Of a DNA stretch of 64,000 nt, positions 23,603 to 30,866 are shown piece after piece. The position numbers and the translations under genes were made by a program. The notes beneath the pieces were generated by a model that worked only from the letters and a program-made list of their open reading frames with translations, ran no database searches and was not told the DNA's origin. Within the stretch, counting starts at the first letter, position 1. Every line of letters begins with the position of its first letter. Source of the DNA: Devosia riboflavina (GTDB taxonomy: Bacteria > Pseudomonadota > Alphaproteobacteria > Rhizobiales > Devosiaceae). The stretch is taken from the NCBI RefSeq assembly GCF_000743575.1, contig NZ_JQGC01000006.1, positions 62,001 through 126,000 of the forward strand. The letters are read 5' to 3'.

Positions 23603-23646
23603 CCCATCCATTCCTATCCACTGGGAAGAAGAGGGCAGGGGAATGA
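23599..23646 (+). CDS. 15-codon micro-ORF bridging two methyltransferase genes
   Basis: MTHPFLSTGKKRAGE. The ATG overlaps the cytosine methyltransferase stop (ATGA) and the TGA overlaps the MT-A70 gene start (ATGA). It may serve only to pass ribosomes between the two genes (translational coupling). Confidence 0.35.
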   Translation: MTHPFLSTGKKRAGE

Positions 23647-24215
23647 CTGCCTGGCCTTTCGGCGCAATGCCGATGTTCTCTTTCGATGTCGTGATGGCCG
23701 ATCCGCCGTGGTCCTTCGACAACTGGTCGGAGGGCGGAAACGCCAAAAACGCCAAGGCACAGTATGACTGCATGCCGACGCCTGACATCAAGCGTTTGCC
23801 CGTTGGGCATCTGGCGGCAGGCGACTGCTGGCTGTGGCTCTGGGCCACCTATCCCATGCTCCCCGACGCGATCGAGGTGATGGACGCTTGGGGGTTCAGG
23901 TATGTGACCGCTGGCCCTTGGGTTAAACGCGGCACTTCCGGCAAGCTCGCGATGGGCACCGGCTATGTGCTGCGCTCGTGCTCCGAGATCTTCCTCATCG
24001 GGAAGAACGGCGAGCCAAAGACCCATGCCCGAGATGTTCGCAACGTCCTCGAGGCGCCGCGCCGCGAACACTCCCGCAAGCCAGACGAAGCCTATGCCAT
24101 GGCTGAAAAGCTATTCGGCCCAGGCAGGCGTGCTGATCTCTTCTCGCGCGAAACTCGCCCCGGCTGGACGTCGTGGGGCAATGAATCGACCAAGTTCGAT
24201 GAGGTAGCAGCATGA
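23643..24215 (+). CDS. MT-A70 family methyltransferase
   Basis: 190 aa from the ATG at 23643. Catalytic DPPW at residues 20-23, then CMPTPDIKRLPVG, WLWATYPMLPDA and RSCSEIFLIGKNGEP, the usual MT-A70 order, ending in EMFG/KLFGPGRRADLFSRETRPGW-like residues. These enzymes make N6-methyladenine in DNA (or RNA). Together with the cytosine methyltransferase just upstream it gives the element a second modification block. Length is normal for phage MT-A70 proteins. Confidence 0.9.
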   Translation: MTAWPFGAMPMFSFDVVMADPPWSFDNWSEGGNAKNAKAQYDCMPTPDIKRLPVGHLAAGDCWLWLWATYPMLPDAIEVMDAWGFRYVTAGPWVKRGTSGKLAMGTGYVLRSCSEIFLIGKNGEPKTHARDVRNVLEAPRREHSRKPDEAYAMAEKLFGPGRRADLFSRETRPGWTSWGNESTKFDEVAA

Positions 24216-24265
24216 CCTCCGTCCTCCAATCCCAGCACGAGCACTATGCCGAGGTGCGGCCATGA
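24212..24265 (+). CDS. 17-codon micro-ORF
   Basis: MTSVLQSQHEHYAEVRP, again starting by ATGA overlap with the MT-A70 gene and ending by ATGA overlap with the DnaA-like gene. Probably a coupling device rather than a functional peptide, although it could be translated. Confidence 0.35.
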   Translation: MTSVLQSQHEHYAEVRP

Positions 24266-24936
24266 ATATGCGCTGGCTCCCTGAAGAACTGTTCCTGCCG
24301 ATGCACAGGGCTGTTGACCTTCAAACCTATCCGTCTTGGCGAAGCATTCTCGCTCTTGTGGCGATGAAGCACGGCGTAATGCAGCGCGATATCCTCGGGT
24401 CTTGCCGTTTTCGCCATATCGTCGCGGCGCGTCATGAGGCTGTCCTGCTGATCTTCCGTCACACCAAGCTTTCGCGCGCTGCAATCGGCCGTCGGTTCGG
24501 TCGCGACCATACGACTGTGCTTCATGTCCTTCGGAAGTTTGATGTCGAGGACAGACTGCTGGAAATGCCGCCTAGGCCGCAGAAAGCTGTGTCTGGCAGG
24601 CCTAACTATCGACATAGCCTCAGAGGCCCAGACGGGCGCTTCTTGGTCAAGGGGAGCGAGCCTCCGAAGTCAGAGCGCGCCAAGAGAGCTGAAGCGATTC
24701 GTGAAGCGATCAGGGAAGGCTATGCCGCGGGTGAAACGGCAATGTCGATTGCAGCCCGTTGCGGGTCGACGCCAGGTAGCGTCCGCGTCATTGCGCATCA
24801 TATGGAACTCACCAGCAAAACCAAACCTCACCTGCGCCATCTGACGCCGCAACAGCGCGAAGATCATCGCGTTCTGGTTGAGGTTGGCCGATATAGCAGC
24901 GCTGCTGCTCTCGAGATCGTTGGATCGCGCTCATGA
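24262..24936 (+). CDS. DnaA domain IV-like DNA-binding protein
   Basis: 224 aa. Residues ~57-93 match the DnaA C-terminal DNA-binding domain (RHEAVLLIFRHTKLSRAAIG, then RRFGRDHTTVLHVLRKF), including the RDHTTV loop at 81-86. There is no AAA+ ATPase domain, so it cannot act as an initiator alone. Residues ~140-185 hold a second helix-turn-helix-like segment (YAAGETAMSIAARCGSTPGS). It could bind DnaA boxes at a phage origin or compete with host DnaA. The next gene is a replication-type winged-helix protein. Confidence 0.75.
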   Translation: MNMRWLPEELFLPMHRAVDLQTYPSWRSILALVAMKHGVMQRDILGSCRFRHIVAARHEAVLLIFRHTKLSRAAIGRRFGRDHTTVLHVLRKFDVEDRLLEMPPRPQKAVSGRPNYRHSLRGPDGRFLVKGSEPPKSERAKRAEAIREAIREGYAAGETAMSIAARCGSTPGSVRVIAHHMELTSKTKPHLRHLTPQQREDHRVLVEVGRYSSAAALEIVGSRS

Positions 24937-25793
24937 GCCATGAGGCGACCAACTGGGCCGTGAAGCTGAAAGGGCTGAGGCCGATCGCAAAGATCGTGCT
25001 TTGGCACCTGAGCGACTGCCATAACCCCATTCAGGGGTGTTTTCCGACGCAAGACTATTTGGCCGAAATGGCAGAGGTGAGCAGAGCCTCGGTCAATCGC
25101 ATCCTGTCTGAGCTTGAGCAGGCCGGCATCATCCGGCGTGAGCTACGCATTGATCCTGAGACGAAGCGCCGACTGGCGACCCGCTATCGACTTGCGTTCG
25201 AAAAGGGGTTCGAACCACTAGATGTTGCGGTCCATGTCGCAGGATTGGACATGGATGAAAACGCCGATCCATGTCTCAAAAATGATGAGATCCATGTCTC
25301 AAATTCGGCAGTTTCCATGTCTCACAGCTCTGAGACACTAACCAGTAATAGAACCAGTAATGGAACCGGTAATTCCCCCCAACCCCCCGAAAACGGGGGG
25401 CATGGCTTCGCCGATATTTTGAATGTCTGGCCGAAGGAACATCGTGGTCGACGTGACAACGCCGAGGGCGCATGGAGCAAGCTTTCCAAAACCGACCGCA
25501 CAGCAGCGACGACACTAGCCGAAGCGGTTCTCATCGGCCTCGTTCGCCGCAAACGCCGGGTACCAGCATTGGTGGTCTATCTGCGCAAGCAGCTTTGGGC
25601 GGAATACATCGATGCTCCAGAGATCGATACCGACGGCTATTTCGTCATCCGCCCTGGAACGCCTGAATGGAACGAGTGGCTTGGATGGGCACGCCGGACT
25701 GCCGGGGAGAAGGGCGTTGAGCGGGTCGTAAGGCAGGGCAAGCTGCTCACTCGCAGCCGCTGGCCAGAACCAGCAGAGAAGGGCGCCGCATGA
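24933..25793 (+). CDS. Helix-turn-helix replication protein
   Basis: 286 aa. The N-terminal winged helix (KIVLWHLSDCHNPIQGCFPT, then YLAEMAEVSRASVNRILSEL) is typical of phage and plasmid replication initiators. A low-complexity Ser/Asn linker (~110-150) leads to a C-terminal domain with IDTDGYFVIRPGTPEWNEW. In lambdoid terms this is the O-like position, with the DnaA-like gene before it. The linker-coding DNA (25,250-25,400) has short direct repeats (CCATGTCTCA-type at 25269, 25291, 25315), which could be the origin iterons. Confidence 0.7.
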   Translation: MSHEATNWAVKLKGLRPIAKIVLWHLSDCHNPIQGCFPTQDYLAEMAEVSRASVNRILSELEQAGIIRRELRIDPETKRRLATRYRLAFEKGFEPLDVAVHVAGLDMDENADPCLKNDEIHVSNSAVSMSHSSETLTSNRTSNGTGNSPQPPENGGHGFADILNVWPKEHRGRRDNAEGAWSKLSKTDRTAATTLAEAVLIGLVRRKRRVPALVVYLRKQLWAEYIDAPEIDTDGYFVIRPGTPEWNEWLGWARRTAGEKGVERVVRQGKLLTRSRWPEPAEKGAA

Positions 25794-26065
25794 GCCCCCA
25801 AGAATGGCTTGATGCCAACGGTGGCCCGCGCCGCTTCCGACAAGGCGACACGGCCGATCCATTCAGTCTTCAACCCTGGCTCCAAAAGCGAGGATACGAG
25901 CTCCTCCTCGGTAAGAACCAGTTCAAGCTGAAGCCCATCACCAGCAAGCGGGTCAAAGGCGTCGTTCTCTCCCGTCCCGACTTTCTGGCCTTCGTCGACC
26001 AACTGCGGATCGCAGAAGGCCTTGAACCCATCATCCCATCCAACAAGAGGCAGCAGAATGGCTAA
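25790..26065 (+). CDS. Hypothetical phage protein
   Basis: 91 aa, start overlapping the preceding stop. Basic and aromatic, with MSPQEWLDANGGPRRF at the start and KRVKGVVLSRPDFLAFVDQL in the middle. No family recognised. Coupled to the next gene, which overlaps by eight bases. Confidence 0.55.
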   Translation: MSPQEWLDANGGPRRFRQGDTADPFSLQPWLQKRGYELLLGKNQFKLKPITSKRVKGVVLSRPDFLAFVDQLRIAEGLEPIIPSNKRQQNG

Positions 26066-26642
26066 GGGCCGTCCCCGTAAATCGAATGTCCGTCGTACCA
26101 AGTCCGGAGCGATTAGCCGCGCCGCCAGTGCCTACCATGAAAACGCCGAGGCTATAGCGCTGCGCATGCGCGTCTTCGGCCTTACCGAGATTGAAGCCCG
26201 CGATCAGAAGGCATCGACGTATGTCGGACGCCTCTGCCTGGCCGGTATTCGCAAATCAACCGACGGCATCAGCGAGGCCCAATACGATGCGGCTGTGGCC
26301 TATCTGGAAGCCCAGCAGAACTTCAAGCGGGCTGTGAAATCGCCGGATGCGCTTTCGACCGGCAGCGGCGGCGCCAGCGGCCCGGATGGGGCAGGGTACG
26401 ATACTTGGTGCCAACGAGCAGTTGCGAAGTGGGAAGGAATAGAAGCGGCGATCCAAACCGAGCAAGGCTTCCATGAGAACCGCGGCGCCAACATGTGGGC
26501 CGCGCTGGACTATCTGCTATGCAGGGATCAGGGGATGCCGCATATGATCGGCGATCTGCGCTTGGCGCTAAACGCTGTGGGGCATCATCTGGGGATGATC
26601 GCAAGACCAGTGAAGAAGCATCCTAATGCCAATGCAGCTTAG
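26058..26642 (+). CDS. Hypothetical phage protein at the end of the early-right operon
   Basis: 194 aa from the ATG at 26058. Strongly basic N-terminus (KGRPRKSNVRRTKSGAISRA), helical middle, Gly/Ser linker, and a C-terminal helical domain. Last gene before the late region, the place where lambdoid phages carry Q antiterminators, but I see no specific Q-family signature. Confidence 0.5.
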   Translation: MAKGRPRKSNVRRTKSGAISRAASAYHENAEAIALRMRVFGLTEIEARDQKASTYVGRLCLAGIRKSTDGISEAQYDAAVAYLEAQQNFKRAVKSPDALSTGSGGASGPDGAGYDTWCQRAVAKWEGIEAAIQTEQGFHENRGANMWAALDYLLCRDQGMPHMIGDLRLALNAVGHHLGMIARPVKKHPNANAA

Positions 26643-26726
26643 CCAGGTTTCATAGGAAATTATGAACACGCTTCCCATATTGTGCGTTGTGAGTAGTATC
26701 CGATCAAAAGTGAACCGCTGAGCGAT

Positions 26727-26993
26727 ATGGCCGTCTTCTTGGTGCTTGGGGAAAGCCGCCCCGATTTAGAATCCGCTGTGAGCACGAGATTTGCAAATGG
26801 GCAGTCGCTCAAGGTTGCTCCAGGCCAATGGCTTGTGGCCGGCAACTTCACACCACAAGGCGCGAGTGATTACTTGGGCGCAAGCGGTGGTGCTTATGGG
26901 CGCGTTATGATTAGTCTCGTGACCAGCTATTACGGTTGGCATGAGCGCAATATTTGGGACTGGATTGTTTTGAAGAGCAGTTCGAATGGCTGA
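26727..26993 (+). CDS. Small hypothetical protein
   Basis: 88 aa. The pattern (MAVFLVLGES, then FANGQSLKVAPGQWLVAGN and ending IWDWIVLK) resembles a family of small bacterial proteins of unknown function. Overlaps the next start by eight bases. Confidence 0.55.
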   Translation: MAVFLVLGESRPDLESAVSTRFANGQSLKVAPGQWLVAGNFTPQGASDYLGASGGAYGRVMISLVTSYYGWHERNIWDWIVLKSSSNG

Positions 26994-27393
26994 ATCTCGC
27001 AGCCGCTCCGGCGGTGGTCAGGAAGCAAATCCCAGCCGTGAGGGACGGCCTTCTGCTGGTGCTTACGACCAGATGCAGATTGTTGCTCAGGTCATCGACC
27101 TACGAATGGATGTTCGAGGGCTAGAAACCAAAACAGAACGGGCCATTAGCGATATCGGCGCCCTAACTTCCGAGGTGAAGACTGGATTAAGTGCGGCGAA
27201 CAAGTCGACCCACGCGGTGGAAGTTGACATGGCCAAGTTGGTTGAGCGTGTCAATCACCTGCCCAGTAAAGGCTTTATTGTCGGTGCGCTGCTGCTGTCA
27301 CTGACGGTGATTGGTGCCCTCGTTATCTTCCAAGGGAACATCGCGAGGCTGGTTGGTGCGGCACCGGCTGTGAGCTCAGTCACTACACGTTGA
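26986..27393 (+). CDS. Single-pass membrane protein with coiled coil
   Basis: 135 aa. A charged helical region with heptad character (~35-92) precedes one membrane helix at ~97-117 (FIVGALLLSLTVIGALVIF). Such small anchored coiled-coil proteins are common in phages; role unknown. A rho-independent terminator follows at 27471. Confidence 0.55.
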   Translation: MAESRSRSGGGQEANPSREGRPSAGAYDQMQIVAQVIDLRMDVRGLETKTERAISDIGALTSEVKTGLSAANKSTHAVEVDMAKLVERVNHLPSKGFIVGALLLSLTVIGALVIFQGNIARLVGAAPAVSSVTTR

Positions 27394-27470
27394 CGTGGGC
27401 TATTGACGGGCCTGCACAAATCACCCTAAATGCACGTAATGCGATTTTCAGACTACCGTCTGAAGAATGA

Positions 27471-27497
27471 GCCGCCCGGAAACGAGGCGGCTTTTTT
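27471..27497 (+). terminator. Rho-independent terminator
   Basis: GCCGCC (27471-27476), 9-base loop, GGCGGC (27486-27491) and six T. It separates the early-right genes from those beginning at 27535. Confidence 0.85.
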
Positions 27498-27534
27498 GTT
27501 GCTCGCAGATACCCCTCCATCGAAAGGCCTGCCC

Positions 27535-27843
27535 ATGATCCGCAAGTTCATTGCGATCGCGGCGCTCTGTCTGGTCGGCTCCATGGCTTCTATGGTTCCT
27601 GCCACTGCGGCGCCGTTTGATGACGTCTGTGTCCTCGATCTCTCCCAGCCCGCCACTGTTGACTATGCCATCGGCATTCCCGACGGCGAAGATTGCCCGG
27701 TCGTCGTTGCCGATGTTCGCCTCGATCCGACCAGTCTTGGCGGCGACCAGGGCGAAGCCGCTCCGGCCCTGTGCAGCATTGCTTCTTTCGCTCCGATCTC
27801 GCTGGCCTATCGCCATGAAGATCCGGGCCGCTGCTCGGTCTAA
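27535..27843 (+). CDS. Small exported protein
   Basis: 102 aa from the ATG at 27535. A signal peptide is clear (IRKFIAIAALCLVGSMASMV, cleavage after ATA or AAP). The mature part has four Cys, which suggests disulfides in the periplasm. The longer reading from 27430 runs through the terminator and is not used. Function unknown. Confidence 0.6.
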   Translation: MIRKFIAIAALCLVGSMASMVPATAAPFDDVCVLDLSQPATVDYAIGIPDGEDCPVVVADVRLDPTSLGGDQGEAAPALCSIASFAPISLAYRHEDPGRCSV

Positions 27844-27953
27844 CCATTTAGAAGAGTCCCCTCGGTCGGGCGCTGCGGCGCTCGGCCTGTTTCTCCAGAT
27901 AGCCATGGCCATCTCGACAAGCAGGCGCCCCAATACAGACATCGGAGAGCATG

Positions 27954-28106
27954 ATGGATCAGGTGAAGCGCATCGCTCGCGGCGCCCTCGGAGTGGTCGT
28001 CTTGGTCGGGATGCTCGTCGTGTTGTGCTTCGGCATGGCGGAGATGCAGCGGGAATATCCAGATGGCCTGCCGTTGCTGGTGATCCGCTCTACGCCAGCG
28101 AACTGA
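27954..28106 (+). CDS. 50-aa single-pass membrane protein
   Basis: Short frame with GGAG six bases before the ATG. A hydrophobic helix (ALGVVVLVGMLVVLCFGM) spans residues ~11-28; the tail is polar (EMQREYPDG). Directly precedes the HNH gene. No family recognised. Confidence 0.55.
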   Translation: MDQVKRIARGALGVVVLVGMLVVLCFGMAEMQREYPDGLPLLVIRSTPAN

Positions 28107-28484
28107 ATGACCAAGCTTACCATCCTCAAGCCCCGGCAAAGCAAGTGGGATGCTCGCAGCCCAGAGGCCGAGCAGTACCGAAAGCTCTACAAGACGGCGA
28201 GATGGCGACGAGTGCGTGCACTTCAGCTTTCGGAACAGCCGCTCTGCGAGAACTGTCAACGACATGGCAGGGTGACAGCGGCCACGGTCTGCGACCACGT
28301 AGACCCGAAGACGAAGCTCAACCCCGCGACGTTCTTCACTGGACCATTTCAAAGCCTATGCGACGATCCACGCTGGCGCTGCCATTCGAGCGTGAAGCAG
28401 AGCATCGAGAAGTCAGGATTCGTCAAAGGCGTGGCGGCCGACGGTCGCCCCCTCGACGCATCACACCCCTGGAACCGGGCCTGA
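28107..28484 (+). CDS. HNH endonuclease adjacent to terminase
   Basis: 125 aa. Zinc ligands CENC near residue 47 and the HNH core VCDHVDPKTKLNPATFF, then a second Cys set LCDDPRWRCHSSVKQ. HNH proteins beside terminase cooperate with it in DNA packaging in HK97 and related phages. Good match in size and place. Confidence 0.85.
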   Translation: MTKLTILKPRQSKWDARSPEAEQYRKLYKTARWRRVRALQLSEQPLCENCQRHGRVTAATVCDHVDPKTKLNPATFFTGPFQSLCDDPRWRCHSSVKQSIEKSGFVKGVAADGRPLDASHPWNRA

Positions 28485-28588
28485 CCGGACACCGGGGGGG
28501 TGGATGGAAAGTCTGGAGGCCTTCGGCCACGGACCGGTGGACACCCTTCGTACGCACTGCGAGCAGTTTGAAACATAAAAGTTGGGGC

Positions 28589-28605
28589 CACCCCCGTAGG
28601 GGGTG
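28589..28605 (+). repeat. Hairpin over the terS ribosome binding site
   Basis: CACCCCC (28589-28595), 3-base loop, GGGGGTG (28599-28605). The right arm contains the only purine-rich stretch before the terS ATG at 28613, so folding would hide the ribosome binding site. The region 28485-28612 otherwise has no gene and is a candidate place for the packaging (cos/pac) site. Confidence 0.5.
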
Positions 28606-28612
28606 ATGTGTC

Positions 28613-29053
28613 ATGAACGTTGTGAGCATCGACGGCACCGGCGAAATCGCACCGGAACCAGATTGGGAATCGCTCTTCTCGGATGTGCTGGAAGTGGCCG
28701 GGGCTCGCGAGCACTGGCGCATCATCACCACTGAGCTTCGCGAGCGCCAGTTGATGGCCGCCGGCAACGCCCATGCGCTTCAGCGCCTGGTCATCGCATA
28801 CGTGCTCTACGACCGCGCGGTTCGCGAGGTTGCCGAGCATGGTGCTGTCACGAAGCCAAGGCGCGGGAACAGCAAAGCGATCGCGCGGACGTCGCCGCAT
28901 TTCACTGTGATGCGCGAGGCCGCGTCCGACGCCGCGGTGCTCGAACAGGAATTCGGTCTTTCGCCACGTAGGCGCGCGGCAGCGACCAAGGTGCAGCATG
29001 GCAAGAAAGCGCCAAGGGCAGCCGACAAGTACCGGACGCCGAAGCAAGCCTGA
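28613..29053 (+). CDS. Terminase small subunit (P27-type)
   Basis: 146 aa, acidic N-terminus then helical DNA-binding-type domain (ELRERQLMAAGNAHALQRLV, then YVLYDRAVREVAEHGAV). Position just before the large subunit, and the P27-like pattern, identify it as the DNA-recognising terminase subunit. It overlaps terL by 56 bases. Confidence 0.85.
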   Translation: MNVVSIDGTGEIAPEPDWESLFSDVLEVAGAREHWRIITTELRERQLMAAGNAHALQRLVIAYVLYDRAVREVAEHGAVTKPRRGNSKAIARTSPHFTVMREAASDAAVLEQEFGLSPRRRAAATKVQHGKKAPRAADKYRTPKQA

Positions 29054-30851
29054 TCCTACCACTGCCTATGCTGAGGCAGTCGCGAAAGGTCGGCGGCCTG
29101 ATGGCAGCTTGCCGGGCGAGTTTGAGATCGCTGCATGCAAGCGGCATCTCGACGACCTGAAACATGGGCCTGATCGCGGGCTTCGATGGGAGCCAGATCG
29201 AGCGCAGCACGCGATCGATTTCTTCCCGGCGATGTTGACGATCAGCGAGGGCGCCAAGGTCGGTCAGCCCTTTGAGCTTTTGCCTTGGCATGTGTTTGTC
29301 GCCGGTTCTCTTTTCGGCTGGCGCAAGTCTTCTGGGAGAATGCGTTTCCGATCGGCCTGGCTAGAAACCGGGAAGGGACAGGCAAAGTCGCCATTTATGG
29401 CGGCCATGGGCCTGTATATGACCGGGTTCTATGGCATCCCTCGTGCCAAGGCGTTCGCAATTGGCCAGGACAAGAACACGGCAAACGTCCTGTTCAAGGA
29501 CGCCGTCGCTATGTGCCGTGGCCCGATTCCTCCGGCACCTGGTGATGAAGTCGACGAAAGCGACACGTTGGCCAACAATGGCGACGTGGTCATTCGCGGC
29601 GAAGGCGACAACGCGTGGAAGATCGAATTTCCGGAGACGGGTGCACTGTTTCAGGCCCTGGCAAACGGCGAGGCGGTCTCTGGTCCTAAACCAGTATTGG
29701 TCGCTGCCGACGAAATCCACGAGTTCAAATCGAATTCGTCGATTGAGCTTTGGAAGGCCGCAATCGCCAAGATGCCAGGCGATGCACTGATGCTGCTGGG
29801 CACGAATACGCCTGCGGTCGACCAGATCGTCGGCTCGAACTATTCGGCTTTCTACCAGAAGGTGGTCACCGGCAAATTCTACGACGATGAGGCCTTTGCG
29901 TTCATCGCGCGGGTCGATGCCAAGGACCACGAAAACATCTTTGAGACGCCGGAGGTCTGGACGAAGTCGCTGCCAGCACTGGGCATCACGTTCCCTCGAG
30001 AGAACGTCGACGGCATGGTCAATACGGCCAAGCAAATGCTCTCGACCGCGCTGTCGACCAAGAGGCTGTATTTCGGCATCCCGGTTGGCGCCAGTGAATT
30101 CTGGATCGCCGAAGATGCCTGGATGGCGGTGCTCGGAGAGGTCGATCCCGACAGGCTGAAGGGCTGCAAGTGCTGGCTATCGCTGGACTTGTCGAAGAAG
30201 AACGATTTGACCGCGCTGACAGGCGCGTGGCTCGATCCCAAGGGCCATCTCTGGGAGAAGACTTGGTACTGGACGGTGCGAGATCGCTTGAAAGAGCGCT
30301 CGCTCGCTGATCAGGCGCCGTATGTAGAATGGGTGGAAGCCAAGCTCATCACAGCCGTGGACGGCGCAGTGATCGACAAGACCTTCATCGCACAACAAGT
30401 TGCGGCGATTTGCGCCGAGCACGAAGTCGATTTTCTGGCATTCGACCCGGCACACATCGCGGACTTCATCGCAGCCTGCGAGCAGATCGGTTTCCCGGTC
30501 TGGAGGTTCGAAGGGCCTGACAAGCCAGAAGGCGAGGGGCTGAAACTAGTCAGCCATGCTCAAGGCAAGTTGGTTCGGTTCGAGGAAAAACAACTGACGA
30601 TGCCTCGGAGCATCGAGCGGTTCGAAGACCGCATCCTGAACAAGACGATCACGATTGAGGACTCCCCGGTAACGACGTCCTGCGCGGCAAACGCGCATGT
30701 TGTCAGCGACGGTCAGGCGAACAGAGCCTTCGATAAGGACCGGAGCAGGGGGCGCATTGACGGCCTTGTGACCAGCGCTATGGCCGCAGGCGCCGCCGAC
30801 AATGAGCTCGGCGAGACGCCGGTCACAGATATTGCCGCCATGCTCGGCTGA
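28998..30851 (+). CDS. Terminase large subunit
   Basis: 617 aa. The packaging ATPase has a deviant Walker A (ETGKGQAKS, ~123-131) and Walker B VLVAADEIHEF near 233-243; the nuclease part begins with CWLSLDLSKKNDLTAL near 390-405 and has the acidic residues expected for the RNase-H-like fold. Size and order match HK97 gp2/YmfN-type terminases. It powers DNA entry into the prohead and cuts the concatemer. Confidence 0.92.
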   Translation: MARKRQGQPTSTGRRSKPDPTTAYAEAVAKGRRPDGSLPGEFEIAACKRHLDDLKHGPDRGLRWEPDRAQHAIDFFPAMLTISEGAKVGQPFELLPWHVFVAGSLFGWRKSSGRMRFRSAWLETGKGQAKSPFMAAMGLYMTGFYGIPRAKAFAIGQDKNTANVLFKDAVAMCRGPIPPAPGDEVDESDTLANNGDVVIRGEGDNAWKIEFPETGALFQALANGEAVSGPKPVLVAADEIHEFKSNSSIELWKAAIAKMPGDALMLLGTNTPAVDQIVGSNYSAFYQKVVTGKFYDDEAFAFIARVDAKDHENIFETPEVWTKSLPALGITFPRENVDGMVNTAKQMLSTALSTKRLYFGIPVGASEFWIAEDAWMAVLGEVDPDRLKGCKCWLSLDLSKKNDLTALTGAWLDPKGHLWEKTWYWTVRDRLKERSLADQAPYVEWVEAKLITAVDGAVIDKTFIAQQVAAICAEHEVDFLAFDPAHIADFIAACEQIGFPVWRFEGPDKPEGEGLKLVSHAQGKLVRFEEKQLTMPRSIERFEDRILNKTITIEDSPVTTSCAANAHVVSDGQANRAFDKDRSRGRIDGLVTSAMAAGAADNELGETPVTDIAAMLG

Positions 30852-30866
30852 ACAGGAGCAATCCAC

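Noticed and set aside
27551..28606. 351-codon plus-strand frame
   Set aside because: It crosses three smaller genes with signal peptide, membrane helix and HNH motifs in other frames and has no family features.
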